Shown here: in pieces, positions 1 through 8,713 of the stretch
Position numbering within the stretch: position 1 is the stretch's first letter
Layout: each line of letters opens with the position of its first letter
Source of the DNA: FEN-1219 sp963713355
GTDB lineage: Bacteria > Pseudomonadota > Gammaproteobacteria > Steroidobacterales > Rariloculaceae
DNA: 64,000 nucleotides
Direction: 5' to 3'
Assembly: GCA_963713355.1 (NCBI GenBank)
Contig: CAVQLK010000005.1
Coordinates: 372,001 to 436,000, forward strand
Position numbers and translations under genes: made by a program
The notes under the pieces: generated by a model
The model's database searches: none
What the model was told of the DNA's origin: nothing
What the model saw: only the letters and a program-made list of their open reading frames with translations

Positions 1-650
1 CGGCGGCGGAGCAGGGTGTCGCGCAAACGCAGGTGGTGGCGGGACTGGCTCTCGGCACGCGCTCCGTCGAGCACTGGGACGGCGCGGGACCCGATGTCGA
101 TTACTTCGACGTCAAAGGCGACGTCGAAGCCGTGCTCCGGCTCACGCGAGCACCCGAAGAGTTTCGCTTCGATGCGGCGACGCATCCGGCTCTGAGCCCG
201 GGCCGCACGGCGCGAATTTTGCGCCGAGATCGCTCCGTAGGCTGGCTCGGCGCGCTGCATCCGCAGCTTGCGAAACGCATCGACAAGAAGCGCACGGCCG
301 TCGTGTTTGCGCTGCAGCTCGATGCGTTGACGCCGGCCGCGGTGCCGGCGTTCGAGCGGTATTCGAAGTTTCCATCGATTCGCCGCGACCTCGCGATCGT
401 CGTCGATGATGCCGTTAGCGCAGAGGCTTTGACTAAAGCGGTGCGAGCGGCTGCGGGCGCGATTCTGCAAGAGGTTCGAGTGTTCGACGTATACCGCGGC
501 GAAGGGGTAGATTCAAGGCGAAAAAGCATCGGTTTAGGCTTGATTTTGCAGGACGCCTCACGCACGCTTACTGACGAGGACGCCGATCAGAAAATGCGCT
601 CCGTAATGCAGAAGCTCGAGCGTGAGCTCGGGGCGACGATAAGAACTTAA
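1..650 (+). CDS. pheT: Phenylalanyl-tRNA synthetase beta subunit, C-terminal part (truncated by window edge)
   Basis: This is the 3' end of the beta chain of the tetrameric PheRS, which charges tRNA-Phe in the cytoplasm. The frame is open from the first bases, so the start lies outside the window. The last 90 or so residues form the anticodon-binding ferredoxin-like (FDX-ACB) domain, recognisable from FERYSKFPSIRRDLAIVVD and, further on, VFDVYRGEGV. The upstream part belongs to the B5/B8 core. ihfA follows 24 bases after the stop and then a MerR gene, the conserved pheST-ihfA-merR order of many gammaproteobacteria. The family assignment is firm; only the missing N-terminus is unknown. Confidence 0.95.
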   Translation, partial: AAEQGVAQTQVVAGLALGTRSVEHWDGAGPDVDYFDVKGDVEAVLRLTRAPEEFRFDAATHPALSPGRTARILRRDRSVGWLGALHPQLAKRIDKKRTAVVFALQLDALTPAAVPAFERYSKFPSIRRDLAIVVDDAVSAEALTKAVRAAAGAILQEVRVFDVYRGEGVDSRRKSIGLGLILQDASRTLTDEDADQKMRSVMQKLERELGATIRT

Positions 651-674
651 CAAGAATCGGACGCCGAATCGGGT

Positions 675-974
675 ATGGCACTAACGAAAGCGAACATGGC
701 CGAGTCGTTGTTCAACGAGCTTGGCCTGAACAAACGTGAAGCACGCGAGCTCGTCGACTCCTTTTTCGAAGATCTGAGGGCCGCCTTGGCGGTCGGGGAA
801 CAAGTCAAGCTTTCCGGCTTCGGAAACTTCGATTTGCGTGACAAGAACAAGCGGCCCGGGCGAAATCCCAAGACCGGCGAGGAGATTCCCATCACCGCGC
901 GCCGCGTCGTGACGTTCCGCCCCGGTCAAAAACTCAAGGCGCGAGTCGAGGCATATGCTGGAACCAGGGAATAA
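675..974 (+). CDS. ihfA: Integration host factor subunit alpha
   Basis: A 99-residue HU/IHF-family protein that pairs with IhfB to bend DNA at specific sites during recombination, replication and transcription. It opens with MALTKANMAESLFNELGLNK, the usual IHF-alpha beginning. The DNA-contacting beta arm contains RPGRNPKTGEEIPITARRVV, including the proline-bearing RNPKTGE tip that intercalates into DNA. Length matches the family. It lies directly behind pheT, and its last 20 bases overlap the following merR gene, suggesting coupled expression. IhfA is favoured over IhfB because of the pheT neighbourhood. Confidence 0.96.
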   Translation: MALTKANMAESLFNELGLNKREARELVDSFFEDLRAALAVGEQVKLSGFGNFDLRDKNKRPGRNPKTGEEIPITARRVVTFRPGQKLKARVEAYAGTRE

Positions 975-1311
975 CGACGACCTCCCGCCAATTCCCGGCA
1001 AACGCTACTTCACGATCGGGGAAGTCAGCGAGCTCTGCGCCGTCAAGCCTCACGTGCTCCGCTACTGGGAGCAGGAGTTCCCGCAGCTGAAGCCGGTCAA
1101 GCGGCGCGGCAACCGCCGGTACTATCAACGCCAGGATGTGCTGATCATCCGGCAAATCCGCAGCCTGCTGTACGAAGAGGGGTTCACGATCGGCGGCGCG
1201 CGCCAACGCCTCATGGGCGACGAGGCTCGGTCCGATACGAGCCAGAGCCAGCAGATCATTCGCCAGATCCGCACTGAGCTCGAGGACGTCTTGAAGCTGC
1301 TACGCCGCTAG
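955..1311 (+). CDS. MerR-family transcriptional regulator
   Basis: A 118-residue protein with an N-terminal MerR winged helix-turn-helix (about residues 20-90), seen in YFTIGEVSELCAVKPHVLRY followed by WEQEFPQL and RRYYQRQDVLII. It ends in a short helical tail (IIRQIRTELEDVLKLLRR), probably the dimerising coiled coil. No cysteine-rich or other effector domain follows, so no ligand can be proposed. This short MerR protein is the standard partner of ihfA in gammaproteobacteria and its target is not generally known. The start overlaps the ihfA end in another frame, so the two are probably co-translated. tRNA-Pro follows. Confidence 0.9.
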   Translation: MLEPGNNDDLPPIPGKRYFTIGEVSELCAVKPHVLRYWEQEFPQLKPVKRRGNRRYYQRQDVLIIRQIRSLLYEEGFTIGGARQRLMGDEARSDTSQSQQIIRQIRTELEDVLKLLRR

Positions 1312-1381
1312 CGCGGCGCCCGCAGGGCCCAATAATCCGGTATCCGCCTCGGCGGCTTATCGTTAAACTTGCCACCTCGGT

Positions 1382-1458
1382 CGGGGCGTGGCGCAGCCTG
1401 GTAGCGCACTTGCATGGGGTGCAAGGGGTCGCAGGTTCAAATCCTGTCGCCCCGACCA
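1382..1458 (+). tRNA. tRNA-Pro (anticodon GGG)
   Basis: A 77-nt cloverleaf. The acceptor stem is CGGGGCG paired with CGCCCCG, the anticodon stem is CTTGC/GCAAG around the loop ATGGGGT (anticodon GGG), and the T arm contains GGTTCAAATCC. The discriminator base is A and the 3' CCA is encoded. GGG reads CCC and CCU proline codons. Its place after pheT-ihfA-merR is the usual one for this tRNA. Confidence 0.97.
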
Positions 1459-1547
1459 ACTATTTCTTGCCCCCTAGTGCAGCGGCCGCGACTCGCGATA
1501 TGGTGAACCGTCGCCTGCGATAAGAACTACCAAGGTTTTCGCCCTTC

Positions 1548-2840
1548 TTGTTTCTCGAACAGTACAAGCTCGAATCCAACCCATTTGCCGCCGGCGCCGC
1601 GAGGCCCGTTTTCGCGTCGCATTCGATGCGCTACGCGCTGCTGAAGCTCGACGAGCTGCTCAGCAAGCACGTTCAGTCGTTGTTCCTGAGCGGTGCCGCA
1701 GGCGTAGGCAAGACGACGCTGATGCGGCAGCGGCTGCGCCAGACCAAAGAGCCCGCCATTGCGTGGATCAAACCGACCTGCGAGACCCGCGAGCAATTGC
1801 TAGCACAGCTGCTCGAGGAAATCGGGCCCGGTGCCGTGGAAGGCTCGGAGACGGAGCTGCGCCGCATCCTGGAGGTTTTCTTGCGCCATCAATCCGGCAA
1901 TGGCCGGTCGGCGTTGATCGTAGCCGACGGACTCGAGCGCTTCGCGGGACCTGTCCTGCGTGAGCTCGAAACCTTGGCGCAGCTGCGGCTGCGCACTCGT
2001 CCCGTCGTGTACTTGCTGGCGCTGACGCGCAGCGAAGAGCTCGTCACCAACCTGCTGCCGCAATTCGACGGCGGTCCACTCGCGCGTGCCGTCCATCAGC
2101 GTCTCGCGGGCTTCACGCTCGACGAGACGCGCGCCTACATCTGGGCGTGCCTTCGCGGAGCGGGTTGCGATTGGGCCGAGGAGCTCGTGCCCGAGGACGT
2201 TACTCTCGATATCCAAGCCTTCACTCAAGGCATCGTGGGCGACGTCAACGCCTTGTGCAGCGCGACGCTCGATGCGATCGCGGAACGCTCGACGGGGAGC
2301 AACCGGCAACCGAAGGTCACGCGCGCCGTGTTGAAGGAAGCCGGCGCCAAGCTGAACCTCCGCTACGATCCCTCGGCGTGGACGCCGCCTGCCGAGGAGC
2401 TGTCGCCGGAGGCCGTTCACCTCAAGGATCCCATCCGGCTGCAGCTCGAAACCGCGCGGCTGATCGTATCGAGCGGTCGGACCGTCGTCGCCGAGGTGAC
2501 GCTGAATCGGCCGCGCATGGTCCTCGGCCGAGACGAGAGTTGCGACATCAGCCTTGACAGCCGCTACGTCAGCCGCTTCCAGAATCTGTTTCTCGAAACG
2601 GCGGAGGGCTGGATGTTGATCGACTTGAGCAGCACGAACGGCTGCTTCGTCAACGGCCGGCGCGTGCGCGAGCACCGATTACGCGACGGCGACCTCATCG
2701 CCGTCGGCCATCATCAGATGCGCTTCACGGGCCCGAGCGCCAAAGCACGCTCGAGTGCTACGCCGCCGCACCCGCCGGCGGAAGCCGATACGACGCTCGT
2801 CGCCGTGCGTCCCGAGTTCGGGCGAACGGGCTCACACTGA
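1548..2840 (+). CDS. AAA ATPase (ExeA/GspA-like) with C-terminal FHA domain
   Basis: A 430-residue cytoplasmic protein with two domains. Residues 1-270 are an ExeA/GspA-type AAA+ ATPase: MFLEQYKLESNPF opening, Walker A GAAGVGKTT (49-57), Walker B LIVADGLERF around Asp127. Residues about 300-395 form a forkhead-associated domain with GRDE (327-330), SRYVSRF (338-344) and SSTNGCFVNG (361-370), which would bind phosphothreonine peptides, although the usual His after the SR motif is Gln-Asn here. Such fusions link ATPase activity to Ser/Thr phosphorylation. ExeA relatives assist secretin assembly, but no peptidoglycan-binding domain is present here. The start must be TTG at 1548, because an in-frame TAA at 1521 leaves no other start. 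The stop is 9 bases from the convergent gene. Confidence 0.82.
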   Translation: MFLEQYKLESNPFAAGAARPVFASHSMRYALLKLDELLSKHVQSLFLSGAAGVGKTTLMRQRLRQTKEPAIAWIKPTCETREQLLAQLLEEIGPGAVEGSETELRRILEVFLRHQSGNGRSALIVADGLERFAGPVLRELETLAQLRLRTRPVVYLLALTRSEELVTNLLPQFDGGPLARAVHQRLAGFTLDETRAYIWACLRGAGCDWAEELVPEDVTLDIQAFTQGIVGDVNALCSATLDAIAERSTGSNRQPKVTRAVLKEAGAKLNLRYDPSAWTPPAEELSPEAVHLKDPIRLQLETARLIVSSGRTVVAEVTLNRPRMVLGRDESCDISLDSRYVSRFQNLFLETAEGWMLIDLSSTNGCFVNGRRVREHRLRDGDLIAVGHHQMRFTGPSAKARSSATPPHPPAEADTTLVAVRPEFGRTGSH

Positions 2841-2849
2841 GCGGAACGG

Positions 2850-4124
2850 TCAGGCGAGCGCCGGCCGCAGCACGTACTCGCTGCCGAACCCCGTCGTCCC
2901 ATCGGGTGCAAGCGAGCGATCCTCTATGCCGAGCAGAATCGGCTCGGCGCTGTGCCGGTAGATATTGACCTTGGCGTTGTAGACGCGCCGCGCCACACCG
3001 TGCTTGTCGTTGACGGTGATCCTGCGCACCGTGAACTCACCGCTCGCGAGCTTCGTGCCCGTCAAGTAGCAGCGAATCGCGTCGACGCGCTCCCCTGAGA
3101 GCTCGATTCCCGCAAGCTGCTCGACGTTGCGCATCGCGAGCTCGACGAAGTCAGCGGATTCCACGATCCGCGACTCGTCGCCGAGCGCATCGCCGGTCGG
3201 CATCTCGGCGCGGAAGTCGCCGACCAGGATCTGCCCCGGCATCGCGCGCTCGATGACGCGCGCGAGATCGACCGTCACGTCCCCGACGATGTAGTTATAG
3301 AGCGTCGGGTTGAGCCCCTCGGATTGGTGGAACTCGTAGCTGCTGCCGACGTGAAACGAGGCGCGCAGCTTCGGGACGGTGTTGTACTGGGCCTTCTTCT
3401 GTGCGATCGCGTTGTCTGCGAGCGCGAGCTGCATGAAGTGATAGAGGTTGACGTTGCCTTCGAGGGTGAGATCGCGGTTCCAGATGTAGAACCCGTCACC
3501 CGTCGTCGTACGCGAGAAGTCGACGCCGATGCGTTTCGAGAGCAGCTTGCTCTGCGCGGAATTCAGCGAGTACGACAGGCTATTGAGCTGCATCATCTGC
3601 TCGAAAGGCGGCAATAGGCTGAACCCCACGATGTCGAAGAGGCAGACGCCGCGATTCGGGACGTAGGTGATGCTGTAGCGCTTGATCATCTTCTCGATGA
3701 TCTCGTTCTGACCCGCGGTGTCCTTCAGCGGCTCGCGCAGCGGCAAGTGCGTCGACTCGATGCCGAGAAGCCGGCCGACCTTCGCAAGCTGGGCCGGCGC
3801 CAGGCAGCGCCGGCCCGACAGCAGCACCTGGAAGAACTCTTGCTGCGGCCGCGACATCCGGCCACGGGTTGTCGAGTCCGATTGCGAGCTCGTATAACCT
3901 GCGATCGCGTAATGGGGAACGATCAGCAACGCGATACCATCGCCCTCGGGGCACCAGTTCAGGATGACGTTCTCACCGAGGCCCCAGCGCTCGTGGAGGC
4001 AGCGGTCGAGAAAGATCAAGTTGCTTCGTTCCTTCAGGCTCATCTCGTCGGTGATCGTCGAGAGCGCGTCGAGGTAGCTCCCGACGCTCGCCAGCCTGAA
4101 GATTCCGGAATCCCGAGGATCCAT
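2850..4124 (-). CDS. Class III nucleotide cyclase-like protein, probably degenerate
   Basis: A 424-residue protein. The C-terminal half resembles a class III adenylate/guanylate cyclase catalytic domain: FDIVGFS (163-169) with a metal-binding Asp, TTGDGFYIW (207-216) with the second Asp, and VGDVTVDLARVIE (280-292). In active enzymes the last motif reads like VNLAARLE, where Asn and Arg stabilise the transition state. Here those positions are Asp and Val, so catalysis is doubtful. The first 150 residues match no family I recognise. I chose the ATG at 4124 because GGAAG lies just upstream; a longer reading to 4295 would run into the ilvD promoter. It is convergent with the AAA-FHA gene and may be a signal sensor rather than an enzyme. 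Confidence 0.6.
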   Translation of the reverse strand: MDPRDSGIFRLASVGSYLDALSTITDEMSLKERSNLIFLDRCLHERWGLGENVILNWCPEGDGIALLIVPHYAIAGYTSSQSDSTTRGRMSRPQQEFFQVLLSGRRCLAPAQLAKVGRLLGIESTHLPLREPLKDTAGQNEIIEKMIKRYSITYVPNRGVCLFDIVGFSLLPPFEQMMQLNSLSYSLNSAQSKLLSKRIGVDFSRTTTGDGFYIWNRDLTLEGNVNLYHFMQLALADNAIAQKKAQYNTVPKLRASFHVGSSYEFHQSEGLNPTLYNYIVGDVTVDLARVIERAMPGQILVGDFRAEMPTGDALGDESRIVESADFVELAMRNVEQLAGIELSGERVDAIRCYLTGTKLASGEFTVRRITVNDKHGVARRVYNAKVNIYRHSAEPILLGIEDRSLAPDGTTGFGSEYVLRPALA

Positions 4125-4253
4125 CGGCTTCCAATTATTATGCTTATGCGTGGGATCATACGCTTGAGCCGCCAGATGGCCTAGCAGCGCTAGGGCAATG
4201 ATTCGGCGGGCATTCTTGCGCGGAGATTCCGCCACAAATGGAACAGCCGCCGG

Positions 4254-4282
4254 TTGCCGGGGCTGGTGCTCACCGCCATAAT
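4254..4282 (+). promoter_or_regulatory. Candidate sigma-70 promoter for ilvD
   Basis: TTGCCG (4254-4259), a 17-base spacer and CATAAT (4277-4282) give a good -35/-10 pair, with the start of transcription near 4289 and the ilvD ATG at 4314. It sits in the 189-base gap between two divergent genes. The -35 contains the TTG that would otherwise be read as an upstream ilvD start. Confidence 0.5.
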
Positions 4283-4313
4283 CGCGTCCCCGCAAACCGG
4301 CACCGTTTCCCCC

Positions 4314-6017
4314 ATGTCAGAGCGTGATCAGGATCCCCCCGGCGTAGACCCGCGCCGGCACTCGCGCGTCGTCGTGGATGGCCTCACGCAAGCGCCGAGC
4401 CGCGCCATGCTGCGGGCCGTCGGGTTCAAGGACGAGGACTTTGCGAAACCGCAGGTCGGCATCGCGTCGACTTGGGCCATGGTGACGCCGTGCAACATGC
4501 ACATCGACGCGCTCGCCCGTGATGCCGGCGCGGGCGCAGACGCCGCGGGCGCGAAGAGCGTTTTGTTCAATACGATCACCGTGTCGGACGGCATCGCCAA
4601 CGGCACGCCCGGCATGCGTTACTCGCTCGTGTCGCGCGAGGTCATTGCCGACTCGATCGAGACCGTGGCGGCGGCCGAGGGCTTCGACGGTCTCGTCGCG
4701 ATCGGCGGGTGCGACAAGAACATGCCGGGCTGCGTCATGGCGATGGCACGCCTCGATCGACCGTCGATCTTCGTCTACGGCGGAACGATTCAGCCGGGGC
4801 CGAAGAATCGCGACATCATCTCGGTGTTCGAAGCCGTCGGTAGCTATGCCGCCGGGAAGATCGACGACGCCGAGCTCAAGGAAGTCGAGTCCACGGCGAT
4901 CCCGGGGCCGGGCTCGTGCGCGGGCATGTATACGGCCAATACGATGGCGTCGGCCATCGAAGCCCTCGGATTGAGCCTCGCGAACAGCTCGGCGCAGGAG
5001 GCCACGTCGAGCGCGAAGCACGAGGATTGCCGCCGCGCCGGCGAGGCCGTCGTCGCGCTGATCCGGCGCGGCATCAAGCCGTCGGACATCTTGAGCAAAG
5101 AAGCCTTCGAGAATGCGATCACGACGGTCATCGCGCTCGGCGGCTCGACGAATGCCGTGCTGCACCTGCTCGCGATCGCGCACGAGGCCCGCGTCGAGCT
5201 CGCGCTCGCCGACTTCACGCGCATCGGCAACCGGACGCCGGTGCTTGCCGATCTGCGGCCGAGCGGCCGCCACATGATGTCGGAGCTGGTCCGCATCGGC
5301 GGTATTCAGCCGCTGCAGAAAACCCTGCTCGAGGCCGGCATGCTGCACGGCGGCTGCCTGACGGTCACCGGCGCCACGTTGGCCGAGAACTTGGCGGCGG
5401 TTCGACCGTATCCGGCCGGGCAAACGGTCGTGCGTCCGTTGACGGACCCCATCAAGGCGGACAGCCACCTCGCCGTGCTGTACGGCAACCTGGCACCCGA
5501 GGGCGCCGTCGCGAAGATCACGGGCAAGGAGGGCACGCGGTTCGAAGGCCGGGCACGCGTGTTCGACGGCGAGCGCGCCGCCCTGCGCGCCATCATCGAC
5601 GGCGCTGTCATGGCCGGAGACGTCATCGTGATTCGGCACGAGGGCCCGAAGGGTGCACCGGGAATGCCGGAGATGCTGAGCCCGACGGGCGCCGTCATCG
5701 GCCGCGGTCTCGGCGGCAAGGTCGCGTTGATCACGGACGGCCGATTCTCGGGCGGCAGTCACGGCTTCGTCGTCGGCCACGTCACGCCGGAAGCGGCCGT
5801 CGGTGGGCCGATCGCGATCGTTGAGGACGGCGATCCGATCGTCATCGATGCCGTGCGCAAGACGATCGAGCTCGGCGTGTCGAAAGAGACGATCGACCGG
5901 CGGCTGCGCGCCTGGACGCCGCTGCCGCCGAAGGCCGATCGCGGGCTGCTCGCGAAATATGCGCGGCTCGTCAGCTCCGCATCGCTCGGTGCGGTGACCG
6001 ACGCGGCTCTCGGTTGA
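4314..6017 (+). CDS. ilvD: Dihydroxy-acid dehydratase
   Basis: IlvD dehydrates dihydroxyisovalerate and dihydroxymethylvalerate to the 2-keto acids that precede valine, leucine and isoleucine. It has 567 residues from the ATG at 4314. Cluster-binding cysteines sit at Cys60 (TPCNMH), Cys133 (GGCDKNMPGC) and Cys202 (GSCAGMYTANTM), and the C-terminal substrate loop GRFSGGSHG is intact. The length and this cysteine set fit the shorter dehydratase type known to use a [2Fe-2S] cluster; that is inferred from the family. An upstream TTG start at 4254 is rejected because it falls inside the promoter. lysAC follows after 46 bases and may be co-transcribed. The rest of the ilv-leu pathway is 10 kb away on the other strand. 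Confidence 0.96.
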   Translation: MSERDQDPPGVDPRRHSRVVVDGLTQAPSRAMLRAVGFKDEDFAKPQVGIASTWAMVTPCNMHIDALARDAGAGADAAGAKSVLFNTITVSDGIANGTPGMRYSLVSREVIADSIETVAAAEGFDGLVAIGGCDKNMPGCVMAMARLDRPSIFVYGGTIQPGPKNRDIISVFEAVGSYAAGKIDDAELKEVESTAIPGPGSCAGMYTANTMASAIEALGLSLANSSAQEATSSAKHEDCRRAGEAVVALIRRGIKPSDILSKEAFENAITTVIALGGSTNAVLHLLAIAHEARVELALADFTRIGNRTPVLADLRPSGRHMMSELVRIGGIQPLQKTLLEAGMLHGGCLTVTGATLAENLAAVRPYPAGQTVVRPLTDPIKADSHLAVLYGNLAPEGAVAKITGKEGTRFEGRARVFDGERAALRAIIDGAVMAGDVIVIRHEGPKGAPGMPEMLSPTGAVIGRGLGGKVALITDGRFSGGSHGFVVGHVTPEAAVGGPIAIVEDGDPIVIDAVRKTIELGVSKETIDRRLRAWTPLPPKADRGLLAKYARLVSSASLGAVTDAALG

Positions 6018-6063
6018 TCCGCGAAGCGGACACGATCGAACAAGCTTAGGTTAGAGGCATTTC

Positions 6064-8688
6064 ATGTCGTCACAGCCAGTGCTCGGCGCAAGCCAAGCCA
6101 TCGATACGCCATATCCAGACTCACCGTGGGTCGTGCTGAAGTTCGGTGGCCGCAGCGTCTCCACGGCGGAGAACTGGGCCATCATCGCGCAGCTCATCCG
6201 CGAGCGGCTTGCCGAAGGCGTGCGTCCCGTCGTCGTGCATTCGGCGCTCGTCGGGGTCTCAAATGCGTTGATCGCGCTGCTCGACGCGGCGATCGCGGGC
6301 GGCGAGACCGACGAGAAGCTCGCGAAGATTCGCGCGCAGCATGATGCGCTGGCGCGCGAGCTCGGCGTCGATGCGGCGCTGTTCGACGAGCGCTTCAAGG
6401 CGCTCGCACAGGTCATCGCCGGCGCCAAGATGATCGGCGAGGTCAGCCCGCGCGTGCATGCGCGAGTGCTTGCGAACGGCGAGCTCGCGGCGACGGAGCT
6501 CGGCGCGGCCTATCTGCGCTCGACGGGCCTCGGCGTCGCATGGCTCGATATTCGCGACTACCTCGAGAGCACGGCGGTGCGCGACCAGACGGAGCGCGCC
6601 CGGTTCATCTCGGCGCGCTGCGAATTCTCGCCGGACAAGACTCTGCAGCAGCGCTTCGGCGCGATCGAAGGCGTCGTGCTCTCGCAAGGTTTCATCGCGC
6701 GCAACGCGCAGGGCGAGACGGTGTTGCTCGGGCGCGGCGGCTCGGACACCTCGGGGGCCTACCTCGCTGGCAAGCTCGAGGCGCGTCGGCTCGAGATCTG
6801 GACGGACGCGCCGGGCTTTTTCAGCGCAGACCCGAAGGCTGTGCCGTCGGCGCGCTTGATCAAGAGCCTGCATTACCGCGAAGCGCAAGAGATCGCCTCG
6901 GCCGGCGGCGGCATTTTGCACCCGCGCAGCATCTCGCCGGTGCGCGCCAGCGGTATCCCGCTCTATCTGAAGTGCACGGCGCATCCCGAGTGGGAAGGCA
7001 GCGTCATTTCCAATGCTCCCGGCGACGATCAACCGCAGCTGAAGGCCATCTCGCATCGCACCGGCATCACGCTCGTGTCGATGGAGTCGATGGAGATGTG
7101 GCACCAGGTCGGCTTCCTCGCCGACGCTTTCGACATCTTCCGCGAGCATGGCATCTCCGTCGATTTGATCTCGACCTCCGAGAGCAATGTCACGGTGTCG
7201 ATCGACACGCTGCAGAACGTCACGACTCGCGAAGCCATCGAGGCGCTCGCCGAGGATCTACGCAAGCTCTGCAAGGTCACGATCATCAACGACTGCGCGG
7301 CGATAACCTTGGTCGGCCAACGGATCCGCACGATTCTTCACGAGCTAGCCCCCGTGCTCGAGGTGTTCCAGGAGCAAAAGGTCCATCTCGTGACGCAGGC
7401 GGCCAACGATCTGAACCTGACGTTCGTCGTGAGCTCCGAGCATGCGTATCGTCTCGTGCAGCACCTGCACGGCTTGCTCGTCGACAAGTTCGCGGGCGGC
7501 GTGTTCGGCGAGACGTGGGAGCGCCTGACGGGCGGCGTCACGCCGTCGAAGGCACTGCCGAGGCCGTGGTGGGTCAAAAAGAAGGCGCAGCTGCTCGAGA
7601 TCGGCGCGCAACGCGACGCGACTTACGTTTACGACCGCGAAAGCATCGAGAAGGCCATCGCCGCGCTGCGCGGCCTGAAGTCCGTCGACGCAGTCTTCTA
7701 CGCGATGAAGGCCAACTCGAACCGCGAGATCCTCGAGCTCGTCGACGCGGGCGGGCTCAACTTCGAATGCGTATCGCCGGGCGAGATCGCGCGCGTGCTC
7801 GACGTCGTGCCGAGCATCGACCGCAAGCGCATCCTGTTCACGCCGAATTTCGCGCCGCGAAATGAGTACGAGCACGCGCTCGAGCAGGGTGTCTGGGTCA
7901 CGCTCGACAACCTGTTCCCGCTGAAGCACTGGGCCAGGAGCTTCAAGGGCAAGGAGCTCTTCGTCCGCATCGACACGGGGCAGGGCCGCGGCCACCACGA
8001 GCACGTGCGCACGGCCGGTGTGCACTCGAAGTTCGGCATCCCGCTGTTCGAGATCGACGATCTGCTCGACTGCGTCGCGAAGGCGGGCGCGCGCGTCGTC
8101 GGGCTGCACGCCCACACGGGCAGCGGCGTCCTCAGCGCCAATGCGTGGCTCGAGACGGGCCGCCAGCTCCTGAAGCTGCTCGAGAAGCTGCCCGACGTGC
8201 GCTACATCGACGTCGGCGGCGGGCTTGGAGTGCCGGAGAAGGCCGGCCAGCCGGGTTTCGACCTCGCGGCGCTCGACACGGCGCTGGCCGAGGTCAAGCA
8301 AGGCTGTGGCGGCCGTTCATTGTTCCTCGAGCCGGGGCGCTACATCGTGGCGCAGGCCGGCGTCATCGTCGCGCGCGTCACGCAGACGAAAGGGAAGGGC
8401 GACGTGCAGTACGTCGGTGTCGGCACGGGCATGAACAGCCTGATCCGGCCCGCGCTGTACGGCGCCTACCACGAGATCGTGAACCTCACGCGGCTCGGCA
8501 AGCCTGCCACGGAGCTCGTGACCGTCGTAGGGCCGATCTGCGAGACGGGCGACCGCCTGGGCTCGGATCGCCAGATGCCTCCGAGCAAGGAAGGCGACGT
8601 GCTGCTGATCGCGAACGCCGGCGCCTACGGCTACGCGATGAGCTCGCGCTACAACCTCCGAGAGCCGGCGACGGAAGTGCTGATCTAG
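6064..8688 (+). CDS. lysAC: Bifunctional aspartate kinase / diaminopimelate decarboxylase
   Basis: An 874-residue fusion of the first and last enzymes of the lysine/DAP pathway. Residues about 20-320 form the aspartokinase domain (VVLKFGGRSVS with Lys26, then GRGGSDTSGA). Residues about 325-470 are ACT-type regulatory repeats (GITLVSMESMEMWHQVGF and ISVDLISTSESNVTVSID), so feedback by lysine or threonine is likely. Residues about 500-874 are the PLP-dependent decarboxylase, with Lys549 in YAMKANSN, a glycine-rich phosphate site at YIDVGGGLGVP, and Cys826 in CETGD reaching the partner active site. The start has AGAGG six bases upstream. The same fusion is annotated in Xanthomonas-type genomes. 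No separate lysA or lysC is present in the window. Confidence 0.95.
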   Translation: MSSQPVLGASQAIDTPYPDSPWVVLKFGGRSVSTAENWAIIAQLIRERLAEGVRPVVVHSALVGVSNALIALLDAAIAGGETDEKLAKIRAQHDALARELGVDAALFDERFKALAQVIAGAKMIGEVSPRVHARVLANGELAATELGAAYLRSTGLGVAWLDIRDYLESTAVRDQTERARFISARCEFSPDKTLQQRFGAIEGVVLSQGFIARNAQGETVLLGRGGSDTSGAYLAGKLEARRLEIWTDAPGFFSADPKAVPSARLIKSLHYREAQEIASAGGGILHPRSISPVRASGIPLYLKCTAHPEWEGSVISNAPGDDQPQLKAISHRTGITLVSMESMEMWHQVGFLADAFDIFREHGISVDLISTSESNVTVSIDTLQNVTTREAIEALAEDLRKLCKVTIINDCAAITLVGQRIRTILHELAPVLEVFQEQKVHLVTQAANDLNLTFVVSSEHAYRLVQHLHGLLVDKFAGGVFGETWERLTGGVTPSKALPRPWWVKKKAQLLEIGAQRDATYVYDRESIEKAIAALRGLKSVDAVFYAMKANSNREILELVDAGGLNFECVSPGEIARVLDVVPSIDRKRILFTPNFAPRNEYEHALEQGVWVTLDNLFPLKHWARSFKGKELFVRIDTGQGRGHHEHVRTAGVHSKFGIPLFEIDDLLDCVAKAGARVVGLHAHTGSGVLSANAWLETGRQLLKLLEKLPDVRYIDVGGGLGVPEKAGQPGFDLAALDTALAEVKQGCGGRSLFLEPGRYIVAQAGVIVARVTQTKGKGDVQYVGVGTGMNSLIRPALYGAYHEIVNLTRLGKPATELVTVVGPICETGDRLGSDRQMPPSKEGDVLLIANAGAYGYAMSSRYNLREPATEVLI

Positions 8689-8713
8689 CGCACGCGCGAA
8701 ACCGGGCGCGACT

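Noticed and set aside
4125..4295. 57-residue N-terminal extension of the cyclase-like protein
   Set aside because: The ATG at 4124 has a ribosome site (GGAAG), and the extension would cover the ilvD promoter.
4254..4316. Upstream TTG start for ilvD
   Set aside because: The added 20 residues have no family similarity and the TTG lies inside the -35 box of a good promoter; ATG at 4314 fits.
4317..5780. Long antisense open frame (about 480 codons) opposite ilvD
   Set aside because: It is an Arg/Asp/Ala-rich shadow typical of high-GC coding DNA and has no family motif. Similar shadows occur opposite lysAC, hisD, leuC and the helicase.
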